Assembly: GCF_014222285.1 (NCBI RefSeq)
Contig: NZ_JACKZS010000003.1
Span: 1-64,000, forward strand
DNA: 64,000 nucleotides
Reading direction: 5' to 3'
Origin: Nostoc sp. UCD121
Lineage (GTDB): Bacteria; Cyanobacteriota; Cyanobacteriia; Cyanobacteriales; Nostocaceae
The notes beneath the pieces were generated by a model, which ran no database searches, was not told the origin of the DNA, and saw nothing but the letters and a program-made list of their open reading frames with translations. The translations under genes were made by a program, and so were the position numbers. Shown here piece by piece: positions 56,238 to 64,000 of this stretch (the stretch's first letter is position 1; each line of letters opens with the position of its first letter).

Positions 56238-58559
56238 ATGCAATACCTAATCTACCCGATCGCAATTTACGTTCTACTGACTGTTATTCGCTATCTCATT
56301 CTCTTTTTACTACTTAGCAAATCTCAGATTCAATATCCCAAGTACCAGATTACAAAAGCTGATACAGTTCCTATCTATTTAAAAGATTTATTTCAAACTC
56401 CCATTAAAGAACTAGAGCAATTCGGCTTTCTTCCATGCAGCTATTTACAATATCAACCAATCAGCAAAGCATATCAGCAAACAAATTGGGAACTTCTGTT
56501 ATATAACAAAGCACTCAAAAGCTATGCCACAGTAGTTATTCGTCGTTTAGCCGAACCTGTCAATTTATTCGATATAGAGTTTTATACCTTTTTTAAGGAT
56601 AAAACTTTATTGCTGACTGTCAACGGCAAACAGCATGGACTTATAGGTGAGTTTCCTAACACTATTGTTCAGGATGTTTATACTGGCGAAGTATCAGTAC
56701 AATGGCAGACTCATCAAGATCGTCTCAAACAATTAATTACCAGCAAAACACCTTGTGGTTTATCACCAGAGTCTTTTGCTCAAGCACTACAGATACAGAT
56801 GAGTGGCTATGTTAGTAACTTAGCCAAGACGAAGAAAATATCACCAATCAAGGGAACAGAGTTATTTGAGATACATTGGTTAACAATCCTGCGATCGCTT
56901 AACCCGATGACGCAGGGTAACAAGAAAGCAGCAAACATCATCAAGCAACGCAGACAACAAGCCAAAACTGATTCCAGCATTTTACAAGAAATCCCTATAG
57001 AACTGGAAGTAGAGGGATTTAAACAAATGCAGTATACCGAAACTGGTTTGGTGGGTAAAAAATTTCGCACTTGGCTTTTGTTGGGTAGTTTAGGGTTGTT
57101 TATCGCCAGTTATACAAGCTTTCTTACTCCACAAAGTGTGGTGATTTTCATCGCTGTACTGTTCTTCCATGAAGGCGGACATTTATTGGCGATGAAACTG
57201 TTTGGCTATCGTGATACCTCTGTTTTATTCGTACCGTTTTTAGGCGCTTTAGCAACTGCCCGTAAAGATGACGCTACACTCACCCAAAAGTTTTGGATAT
57301 CTTTAGCAGGGCCATTACCAGGGTTAATTTTGGGGATTGGGTTGGCGAGCCTTGCACCTTTGGGTAGTGCTTATCCTGATTGGGTACGAGAAACAAGTTG
57401 GACGCTGATATTTCTAAACTTGTTTAATCTACTCCCGATTTATCCTCTAGATGGAGGACAAATTGCTGATTTACTGCTGTTTTCCCGTTTCCCTTACATT
57501 GGTGTTTTATTTAAAGTATTTGGTGTGATTATCTTAGGATTTCTAGGAAAAGATAGACCAATGTTATTGTTATTTGCGATGTTGATAGCTATGGGCATCC
57601 CTAATAGCTTTCAAAGCGCTAAAATTAATCAGAAATTTCAAAAAGAACTACGACTAAATCCACCCATAGCTCAGGATAATATTCTGCATTTCATATTCAA
57701 GTATCTGAAGCAACTCGGATATGGAAGCTTGCCTTTCAGTAAAAGATACACCTTAGTAAAGGGATTGATTCAACAGCAGCATGAATCCCGTAGTAAATGG
57801 AAAACTAGAGTTTTTCTATTAGTTATATACTGTGTAACCTTGTTAGGAGGAATATTAGGTACTTTGCAAGCTCTGGCTCCTAGCTGGGTAAAGTTATTGA
57901 CTTATTACTCTCAAAATTCTCAGCAAAGGCTTGAGCAGATCAGAAAAAATAGACAACAAGAAATTGAGCTGACAACTGCTGCTTTGCGTAAAAATCCTAA
58001 TGATGTCGATGCTTATATAAAGCGATCACGGGCGCGTTTGGGACTGCATGACTATAAAGGCGCACTAGCAGATTATGACCAAATTGTGCGCTTAAAACCT
58101 CACGATATTGAATCTCGTATGACTCGTGCCAGCTTTCGGAATAGATTAAAAGATTATAAAGGCGCGATTCAAGATTATAACGAGATTTTGCGCCTTAACC
58201 CCAAAAATGTCAGTGGTATCTATTACCAGCGAGCGCAAGTTCTTAATCATCTGGAAGACTATAAAGGAGCGATCGCTGATTACAACGAAATTATTAAATT
58301 GAATGCCAAAGATACCTACGCTTATATCTCTCGTGGATATACTCGTCAAAAACTCCAAGATTACAAAGGTGCGATTGCAGATGCGAACTATGTAATTCAG
58401 CTAAATCCTAAAGAAGCAGAAGCATATATATTACGTAGCCAAATTCGTCGTCATTTGGGAGATAATCAAGGAGCGATGTCTACGACGGGCTACGCCTACG
58501 CAGATGAGCAAACTGGAAATACTCTTTTTGAAGCTATGGATAAGGAAGATCCAAGTTGA
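56238..58559 (+). CDS. Site-2-protease-family protein with TPR tail
   Basis: A 773-residue membrane metalloprotease of the M50 group. After an N-terminal helix and a soluble domain (about 35-260), the membrane core runs from about 275 to 460. HEGGH (311-315) supplies two zinc ligands, and LDGGQ near 405 (in NLLPIYPLDGGQI) supplies the third. Another helix lies near 530-550. Residues about 590-740 form four TPR repeats of the YKGAxxDYxxxLxLxP type, likely cytoplasmic and used for partner binding. The last stretch (about 745-760) is encoded by repeat-like DNA (see findings). Regulated intramembrane proteolysis is the known role of the family; the target is unknown. The gene is separate from ftsH, with a terminator between. 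Confidence 0.87.
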   Translation: MQYLIYPIAIYVLLTVIRYLILFLLLSKSQIQYPKYQITKADTVPIYLKDLFQTPIKELEQFGFLPCSYLQYQPISKAYQQTNWELLLYNKALKSYATVVIRRLAEPVNLFDIEFYTFFKDKTLLLTVNGKQHGLIGEFPNTIVQDVYTGEVSVQWQTHQDRLKQLITSKTPCGLSPESFAQALQIQMSGYVSNLAKTKKISPIKGTELFEIHWLTILRSLNPMTQGNKKAANIIKQRRQQAKTDSSILQEIPIELEVEGFKQMQYTETGLVGKKFRTWLLLGSLGLFIASYTSFLTPQSVVIFIAVLFFHEGGHLLAMKLFGYRDTSVLFVPFLGALATARKDDATLTQKFWISLAGPLPGLILGIGLASLAPLGSAYPDWVRETSWTLIFLNLFNLLPIYPLDGGQIADLLLFSRFPYIGVLFKVFGVIILGFLGKDRPMLLLFAMLIAMGIPNSFQSAKINQKFQKELRLNPPIAQDNILHFIFKYLKQLGYGSLPFSKRYTLVKGLIQQQHESRSKWKTRVFLLVIYCVTLLGGILGTLQALAPSWVKLLTYYSQNSQQRLEQIRKNRQQEIELTTAALRKNPNDVDAYIKRSRARLGLHDYKGALADYDQIVRLKPHDIESRMTRASFRNRLKDYKGAIQDYNEILRLNPKNVSGIYYQRAQVLNHLEDYKGAIADYNEIIKLNAKDTYAYISRGYTRQKLQDYKGAIADANYVIQLNPKEAEAYILRSQIRRHLGDNQGAMSTTGYAYADEQTGNTLFEAMDKEDPS

Positions 58560-58803
58560 TAAAAACCAACAAAACAGACTTTGATATTAAGTAGATCGAG
58601 GCAGAAGTAGAAGGAAAGAGGGTGTGGGCGGTTCTATACATCAGGAATATTGGATACTTGTGGAAGATTTACCTGAGTTCAACCGTAATATTGTTGGTTT
58701 GATTGAAGTAATATCACAATTTCGCCAGTCAAAAACTTGAAAATCTGAAATTGGTAGCATAGATACTGTATGCAAAAATCTACTACTTTTATTTCCACAA
58801 TTT

Positions 58804-59349
58804 ATGAATAATAAAGTTAAATTCTTGACTCTTGCTTCCTTAACGTTGGCAGTTTCTTCTTTAACTGTCGGCACAGTTGTAGCAAAAGCGAAACTGACAA
58901 ATCAGGCGAAACTGTTTATCAATGGAATCGGTGCAGTACGAGTTGGGATGACTGTTTCCCAAGCGACAAAGGCTGCTGGTACTAAGTTAGTGGGCGATCC
59001 ACCCAATAACAATTGCTACTATGTTAAGCCACAAAATGAACCAAAAAATCTTTCGTTCATGGTGACAGAAGGTCGCATTTCTAGAGTAGATGTACGGCAG
59101 AACACCCAGATTACTACCCTCAAAGGTGCGAAAATTGGCGATACCGAAGCACAAATCAAGTCTCTTTACCCAGAACAAATTAAAATCACACCTCATAAAT
59201 ACGTCCAAGGCGGACACTACTTGACATTTATTCCGAAAGACCATGCTGATCAGAACTATCGCGTTGTTTTCGAGACTGACGGTAAGCGTGTTACTGAGTT
59301 TCGGTCAGGTAAACTACCAGAAGTTGAATTTGTTGAGGGCTGTTCTTGA
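58804..59349 (+). CDS. Exported hypothetical protein
   Basis: A 181-residue protein with a signal peptide of about 28 residues (KFLTLASLTLAVSSLTVGTVVAKA). The mature part contains INGIGAVRVGMTVSQATKAAG, which resembles the small alpha-beta repeat of BLIP/SmpA-like domains, and a pair of cysteines (C72 region and the C-terminal EGCS) that may form a disulphide. Secreted cyanobacterial proteins of this shape are common and uncharacterised. The frame has good coding character. It ends before a strong terminator at 59441-59469. Confidence 0.8.
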   Translation: MNNKVKFLTLASLTLAVSSLTVGTVVAKAKLTNQAKLFINGIGAVRVGMTVSQATKAAGTKLVGDPPNNNCYYVKPQNEPKNLSFMVTEGRISRVDVRQNTQITTLKGAKIGDTEAQIKSLYPEQIKITPHKYVQGGHYLTFIPKDHADQNYRVVFETDGKRVTEFRSGKLPEVEFVEGCS

Positions 59350-59440
59350 TTTAAGAACTTTCTGCGATTGCTCCTAATGCCAAAAGTGACAATCGCCCAG
59401 ATTAAGCCTCATTTTTATTTTATACAAGTGCATGAATTAC

Positions 59441-59469
59441 CCCGGCTTACTTTGTTGAAGCCGGGTTTT
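59441..59469. terminator. Bidirectional CCCGGCTT terminator
   Basis: CCCGGCTT (59441-59448) pairs with AAGCCGGG (59458-59465), then TTTTC. It lies between the convergent exported-protein gene (plus) and pepP (minus). Confidence 0.75.
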
Positions 59470-59526
59470 CTAACGTTTCCCAGATTGGGAGAGAGACTTG
59501 GAAATTAGCTCCCCTTCTGCCTATTT

Positions 59527-60837
59527 TTATCGTTCCACTTCATCCACTGCCTTGGGAACTCCCGCAGTTAAAACCTCATGTCCATCAGGTGTAACTAACA
59601 CATCATCCTCAATCCGAATACCAATGCCAATCCATCGAGTATCAGTCTCTGGCTGGTCTTCTGCTAGTTTGGTGTCAGGCACAATATATAGTCCCGGTTC
59701 CACTGTCAAAATTTGGCCTGGTTGTAAAATCTGTGGTTTATCTTCACCGTGCTGGTAAACTCCTACATCATGAACATCCAAACCTAACCAATGACTGGTG
59801 CGGTGCATATAATATGGCTTATATTTCTCTTCTTCAATTAACTTATCAATTTCACCTTTAAGAATGCCAAGTTCAACTAAACCTTCCGTGATAACGCGCA
59901 CTGCTGTATCGTGAATTAATTTGAAGGGATTACCTGGTTTTACTTGAGCGATCGCTTGTTTTTGTGCTTCTAGTACAATCTCATACAATGTCTTTTGTTC
60001 TGGCGTAAATTTACCCCCCACAGGAAATGTCCGCGTAATATCAGAGTTGTAATAACCGTAGGCACAACCAGCATCTATTAGCAGTAATTCTCCATCCTGC
60101 ATTTGACGATTATTTTCAATGTAGTGGAGTACGCAAGCATTCACCCCAGAGGCCACAATCGAAGGATAAGCTGGCCCCATTCCACCCCGCACTCGAAAGA
60201 TGCGTTCCATCTCCGCTTGGATTTCATACTCATAACGTCCGGGTGCGGTGATTTCTTGGGCGTAATTGTGTGCTTCGGTGGCGATCGCAACCGCTTGACG
60301 CATTAACCCCAACTCAGCTTCACTTTTAATTAGTCTCATGCTGTTGAGAACAGGGCCAGTATCTTCAATGGCGATCGGCCCAGTACCGCGTTTAGGATAA
60401 GTCCGCAGTAAACTTTGGTAATGTTTCAGGATTTGGTCGTTAAAATTGCGATCGCGTCCTAAGTGATAGTAAAGGCGGCTGGCTTTTTCCAAATACTGCG
60501 GCAACTTTTCATCTAACTCGCTAATGGGGTACGCTTCATCAGCACCATAAATCTCCTTGGCTGCATCTACCCCAGAAAGATAACCAGTCCATACTTCCTT
60601 TTCGCGATCCTTCGGTTGGACAAACAGCACAAACCGATGTTCTGAATGATGCGGCGCTAACACTGCTACTGCCTGTGGTTCATTAAAACCAGTCAGGTAG
60701 AAGAAATCACTGTCTTGGCGATAAACATACTCGACATCGTTGTGCATCACTGCCATTGGCGCACTGCGAAAAATGGCTGTGCCATCACCAATTTTTGCCA
60801 TTAACTGCTCACGACGCTGCCGATATTCTGCTTGCAT
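59527..60837 (-). CDS. pepP: Xaa-Pro aminopeptidase
   Basis: A 436-residue M24B metallopeptidase that removes N-terminal residues preceding proline. The N-terminal domain (about 1-165) and the pita-bread catalytic domain (about 170-430) are both present. Metal-ligand regions are visible: LLIDAGCAYGYYNSDITRTFPV (two aspartates), HRTSHWLGLDVHDVG (histidine), VEPGLYI (glutamate) and IRIEDDVLV (glutamate). Length is normal. It is a lone minus-strand gene. Confidence 0.94.
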   Translation of the reverse strand: MQAEYRQRREQLMAKIGDGTAIFRSAPMAVMHNDVEYVYRQDSDFFYLTGFNEPQAVAVLAPHHSEHRFVLFVQPKDREKEVWTGYLSGVDAAKEIYGADEAYPISELDEKLPQYLEKASRLYYHLGRDRNFNDQILKHYQSLLRTYPKRGTGPIAIEDTGPVLNSMRLIKSEAELGLMRQAVAIATEAHNYAQEITAPGRYEYEIQAEMERIFRVRGGMGPAYPSIVASGVNACVLHYIENNRQMQDGELLLIDAGCAYGYYNSDITRTFPVGGKFTPEQKTLYEIVLEAQKQAIAQVKPGNPFKLIHDTAVRVITEGLVELGILKGEIDKLIEEEKYKPYYMHRTSHWLGLDVHDVGVYQHGEDKPQILQPGQILTVEPGLYIVPDTKLAEDQPETDTRWIGIGIRIEDDVLVTPDGHEVLTAGVPKAVDEVER

Positions 60838-61978
60838 AGCTGATGTTTTTATGAAAATATTGTATTATTTTACACTTTTAGCAACTGGTAGATGCACAGT
60901 TCAGGCATCTTAATAGTTGCTAATCTAAGTTATTCTAACCAATATTTGTTTCCACTTAAGCCATAAATCGTTGGAGAATAATCAATTATCTTGAAATACT
61001 CAGATTTCCTAATTTTGAAATAACTCGGAAATATTATTGTTATCGAATAATTGAGTATATTCATAAAAAAATAAATTATTTTTAACGCCTTATTCCATAT
61101 CAATTTTGGTAGTTAATAAATTCTACAACACACTGTAAAGAATATGTCTGCTCAACCCACAGCAATAAAAGCGATCAATTACGTGGTCAATAAAGATGAA
61201 TTCGTGGTATGTACATATACTCATTTTTCATAATCTGGCGTGCAATTACCTGCTCGTATACTTGAAGACAGTAAGCTATTCTACAAAATAACAAATAGTA
61301 GTGATTCCGCAAACAATTGAGAAATTCATCATAAAAGAAGATAATATTACACAAATTTTAAAACTAATGTGGCGATTATTTCAATCTTAGCATATTTGTA
61401 ATTTTGTAATAAATACGAATATTACTTTATAAAGCTAATTTTTAAAGTTTGCATTAAACATTTGGATACTTAAAAATAAGGACTAAATTCCTTACTGTGA
61501 AATTACTTACCAATGAATCGAAGCTTGAAAGGGTAGCATAGTAAGCAGCTTTGATTTTTGCTCTAGCCTAGTGGTCGGGCAATAGTCAAGAAGGTTTTTT
61601 GAGTTGTATGGAGTTATTTTAGGCAATCAAATATTAGTCTAGTGTGAATACTTTTGTCTCGCTAATGAACTGTTAAAGATACAAGTAGAATTTTGATAAA
61701 ATTCCTAATGTCAAAGAAAACAGATAAAGTAATAAAGCTTTATCTGCAAATCATCACATACATAATAAACAAAAATAATTTCATAATTGTTTATATAGAA
61801 CTTGAAAATTCCCTATTAATCATTTAAAAGGAACAGATATTTATCTTTAAAGAATGACATTAATAAATAAAAAATAGTTATAAAGAAATCTTGAAGCCCC
61901 GATAAATGTTATTTCATTACAGAAAGAGATTGCCAAAAAAAGTTAGAAAAATATGACAACCAACGATAAAAATAAACC
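60838..61978. other. 1.1-kb AT-rich gap without a supported gene
   Basis: No long frame is present. A 29-codon frame at 61144-61233 (MSAQPTAIKAINYVVNKDEFVV...) looks unusually protein-like at its start and could be the remnant of a lost gene, but cannot be called. The rest is AT-rich with poly-A runs near 61860-61975 and should hold the promoter of the FG-GAP gene. Confidence 0.4.
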
Positions 61979-63220
61979 ATGACTGAAAATTCAAATTTCT
62001 CACCCTCACCTTTGAATACATCTGCATTAGGATTAGCCTCTTTTAAAAAATCAAATGCTTTGACGACTTCTCTTGATGATTCACTTTCTACTTTGGGAGC
62101 TTGGAGTAAGAGTTCCTCACAAGAACTACAAACTGGAGCGGTGAATCAGTCTATCACCAACTCAGCCAATCCTAATCCTAATCCTTACCTAACCAGTGCG
62201 GCGATTGTTCCTGACTTCAACGGTGATGGTAAAACAGATAAAGTTTGGGTTGATTCTACAACTGGTGAGATTGTCATTCGGTTGATGGATGGCACAAAAG
62301 TTCTTGAACAGGGTTCTTTGGGTCAATTTGACCTATCCGCCTATGATTACAAAATTGCTGATTTCAATGCTGATAGTAAAACCGACTTCTTATTACGCAA
62401 TAAGACAACCGGTGAGAACAGCATTGTGCTGATGGATGGCACAAGAGTTGGTTCTGCGGCTGCTCTATCTAGCGTTGATGCAGCCTGGAGTCCTCAGATT
62501 GGGGATTTCAACGGCGATCGCAAAACCGATATCTTCTGGCATAATTCTACAACTGGTGAGAACGCTATTTGGGAGATGGATGGCACCACAGTTCTCACTG
62601 CAACTGTTCTAGACACTACAGACACAGCTCTAACTCCTACCATTGTTGATTTCGATGGCAATGGCAAGAGCGATATTTTCTGGCGCAATGCGACAACTGG
62701 CGATAACAGCGCTTGGTTTATGGATGGTGCCCAAAAGACTGAATTTGCGCTACAGTCCCAAGACGCAGCCTGGACTGCTAGCCTTGGTGATTTCAACGGC
62801 GATTTAAGCACTGACATTCTGTGGAGAAACGCTCAAACAGGTGAGAACAAGGTTTGGACGATGAGAGGCATCTTAGTCACAGAAGGCGCTTTGGGAACAC
62901 TTGACTCATCCTGGACTTCCAAAATTGGTGATTTCAACGGTGATGGTAAGACCGATATCTTCTGGCACAATGGAACCACAGGTGCGAACACCGCTTGGTT
63001 GATGGATGGTACAACAGTTGCGACTGAAGCTTTCTTACCAACTAATAACGCAGCTTTGACACCATCTCTTGGTGACTTCAACGGCGACGGTAAGACCGAC
63101 ATCTACTGGCGCGATCAGACCGCAGGTTCAGACAATATTTGGACTATAGATGGAACAACAGCCGTTGAGAATCCCATCAGCGATGCAGATAAGCTTGGCC
63201 CACAGTGGTATACATTCTAA
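61979..63220 (+). CDS. Seven-repeat FG-GAP/VCBS beta-propeller protein
   Basis: A 413-residue protein. After a Ser/Leu-rich N-terminus of about 70 residues without a classical signal peptide, seven repeats of about 48 residues follow. Each holds a calcium-binding DxNxDGKxD-type loop (DFNGDGKTDIFWHN and variants) and a TTGENxxWxMDGT segment. Seven copies fit a single seven-bladed propeller, as in integrin-like FG-GAP proteins. The loops of repeats 2, 4 and 5 differ slightly (DFNADSKTD, DFDGNGKSD, DFNGDLSTD). Such proteins are often exported by type I-like systems and act in adhesion or at the surface. It ends at a large palindrome. Partner unknown. Confidence 0.85.
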   Translation: MTENSNFSPSPLNTSALGLASFKKSNALTTSLDDSLSTLGAWSKSSSQELQTGAVNQSITNSANPNPNPYLTSAAIVPDFNGDGKTDKVWVDSTTGEIVIRLMDGTKVLEQGSLGQFDLSAYDYKIADFNADSKTDFLLRNKTTGENSIVLMDGTRVGSAAALSSVDAAWSPQIGDFNGDRKTDIFWHNSTTGENAIWEMDGTTVLTATVLDTTDTALTPTIVDFDGNGKSDIFWRNATTGDNSAWFMDGAQKTEFALQSQDAAWTASLGDFNGDLSTDILWRNAQTGENKVWTMRGILVTEGALGTLDSSWTSKIGDFNGDGKTDIFWHNGTTGANTAWLMDGTTVATEAFLPTNNAALTPSLGDFNGDGKTDIYWRDQTAGSDNIWTIDGTTAVENPISDADKLGPQWYTF

Positions 63221-63236
63221 AAGCTAGGAGTTATGA

Positions 63237-63264
63237 GTACAGACGCGATTAATCGCGTCTGTAC
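63237..63264. terminator. 28-bp perfect palindrome between convergent genes
   Basis: GTACAGACGCGATT is followed directly by its reverse complement, with no mismatch. It lies between the FG-GAP gene (plus) and the metal-hydrolase gene (minus). It is related to the agagacgcg palindromes seen elsewhere and may act as a terminator or be a dispersed repeat. Confidence 0.55.
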
Positions 63265-63326
63265 AGGAGTTAGGAATTATTCTTCCTCATCTCCCCCTGC
63301 TCCCTTATCCCCTCATTTCCTGCTCG

Positions 63327-64000
63327 TCAAAACTTGTAAGTCAAAACCTGAATTTCACTCTTTTCTGGCAATTTACCAGGGTTAATGGAAACACTATCTC
63401 CATTGCTACGCCGCACTGTCGTACCTTGCATTAAGGTCAAAAAATCATCAAGTGGTGAAATATCGCACTTAGCAGCATCAGCCGCCTGTGTCCGGTAATG
63501 GGTCGGAATCACCAGCTTGGGATTTAATACTTGAATAGCCTGCTTTGCTTCTTGAGCATTGTAGGCTTTTGCGCTGCCTCCCACCGGAATGAATAATACA
63601 TCGGGTCGTCCCATCAAGATTTTTTGCTCAATGGAAATGGGTGCAGCGGCTCCCCCTAAGTGTAAGATATTAATCCCGCCCTGCTTCCAACTCCAAGCAG
63701 TATTTGAGCCAAATTGCTTACCACCTTTGCGATCGTGGTCTATGGCAATTCCTTGGAACTTAATACCTTTAAACTCATAAACTCCTGGTTCGTAGATGAG
63801 TTTTGCATTTCCCGGTAGTACGTCCACCGCACCTTCATCCAGCAATTGACTGCTAATCAGTACCAAATCTGCTGCAACTTTTGGTACTCGATATTTAGCA
63901 GTACAGCCAACCGCCCGAAATGGATTGACGAGAATTTTCGCACCACCACCAGTAAAAAGAAAGCAAGTATGACCCAACCACTGAACTGATAAACCGCTAG
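63327..64000 (-). CDS. Metallo-beta-lactamase-fold hydrolase, partial
   Basis: The 3' part of a gene that runs off the right edge; 224 codons are visible. The frame is still open at 64000, reading SGLSVQWLGHTCFLF where a TTG at 63977 would otherwise look like a start. The sequence matches UPF0173-type metal-dependent hydrolases (WLGHTCFLF, LGGAAAPIS, IPTHYRTQ). The usual HxHxDH motif is not visible: the corresponding LVLISSQLLDEG lacks the histidines, so zinc binding may be impaired or different. Substrate unknown. Confidence 0.85.
   Translation of the reverse strand, partial: SGLSVQWLGHTCFLFTGGGAKILVNPFRAVGCTAKYRVPKVAADLVLISSQLLDEGAVDVLPGNAKLIYEPGVYEFKGIKFQGIAIDHDRKGGKQFGSNTAWSWKQGGINILHLGGAAAPISIEQKILMGRPDVLFIPVGGSAKAYNAQEAKQAIQVLNPKLVIPTHYRTQAADAAKCDISPLDDFLTLMQGTTVRRSNGDSVSINPGKLPEKSEIQVLTYKF

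Noticed and set aside
61144..61233. 29-codon frame MSAQPTAIKAINYVV...
   Set aside because: It is too short and lacks a recognisable family or ribosome site; at most it is a gene remnant.

Overview
The window looks like chromosomal DNA of a filamentous cyanobacterium, most likely a heterocyst-forming Nostocales (Nostoc/Anabaena relatives). The signs are an AT-rich background scattered with GCGATCGC (HIP1) octamers, dispersed palindromic and MITE-like repeats, a DevBCA-type exporter, an FtsH protease of the photosynthetic type, a SynEtr1-like ethylene receptor and a HetN-like reductase. No rRNA, tRNA, CRISPR array or intact transposase was seen.

Layout. 0.3-10.2 kb holds signalling genes: a triple-PAS histidine kinase followed by a REC-AraC regulator, an AAA ATPase, an ArgJ-family acetyltransferase, and a minus-strand pair made of an ethylene-receptor-like kinase and a REC-PAS-kinase. 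10.8-36.1 kb is a minus-strand biosynthetic region. In transcription order it holds a 2400-residue PfaA-like synthase (KS-AT-ACP-ACP-KR-DH), a PfaB-like protein (degenerate KS plus AT), a PfaD-like enoyl reductase, an AurF-like diiron oxygenase, a 2Fe-2S ferredoxin, a free ACP, an HHxxxDG acyltransferase, a TubC-docking protein with an unknown body, a methyltransferase-like protein, a GT2 glycosyltransferase, an ABC exporter, a second glycosyltransferase-like protein and a HetN-like SDR. 38.6-42.1 kb is a devB-devC-devA exporter on the plus strand. 43-64 kb is mixed: a repeat-rich secreted protein with a C-terminal sorting-like tail, a two-RCK potassium channel, a pentapeptide protein, nagB, a HAD phosphatase, a PadR regulator, a divergent AraC/SDR pair, a RodZ-like protein, gatA, an FtsH2-like ftsH, a site-2 protease with TPRs, pepP, a seven-blade FG-GAP protein and a metallo-beta-lactamase fold protein cut by the right edge.

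How the genes may work together. The PfaA/PfaB/PfaD set can supply condensation, acyl loading, keto-reduction, dehydration and trans enoyl reduction, as in secondary-lipid (PUFA-like) synthases. The diiron enzyme with its ferredoxin would oxidise the chain, the free ACP and acyltransferase would offload or esterify it, and the glycosyltransferases and ABC protein would decorate and export it. PfaC-type dehydratases and a phosphopantetheinyl transferase are missing here. The product is unknown. A glycosylated, exported lipid is the simplest inference, and the HetN-like SDR and nearby DevBCA genes suggest a relation to heterocyst-envelope lipid systems. Several details are unusual: a second ACP whose carrier serine is alanine, intergenic repeat sequence captured in frame inside the synthase, a MITE that supplies a stop codon, and a TubC docking domain on a protein with no NRPS.
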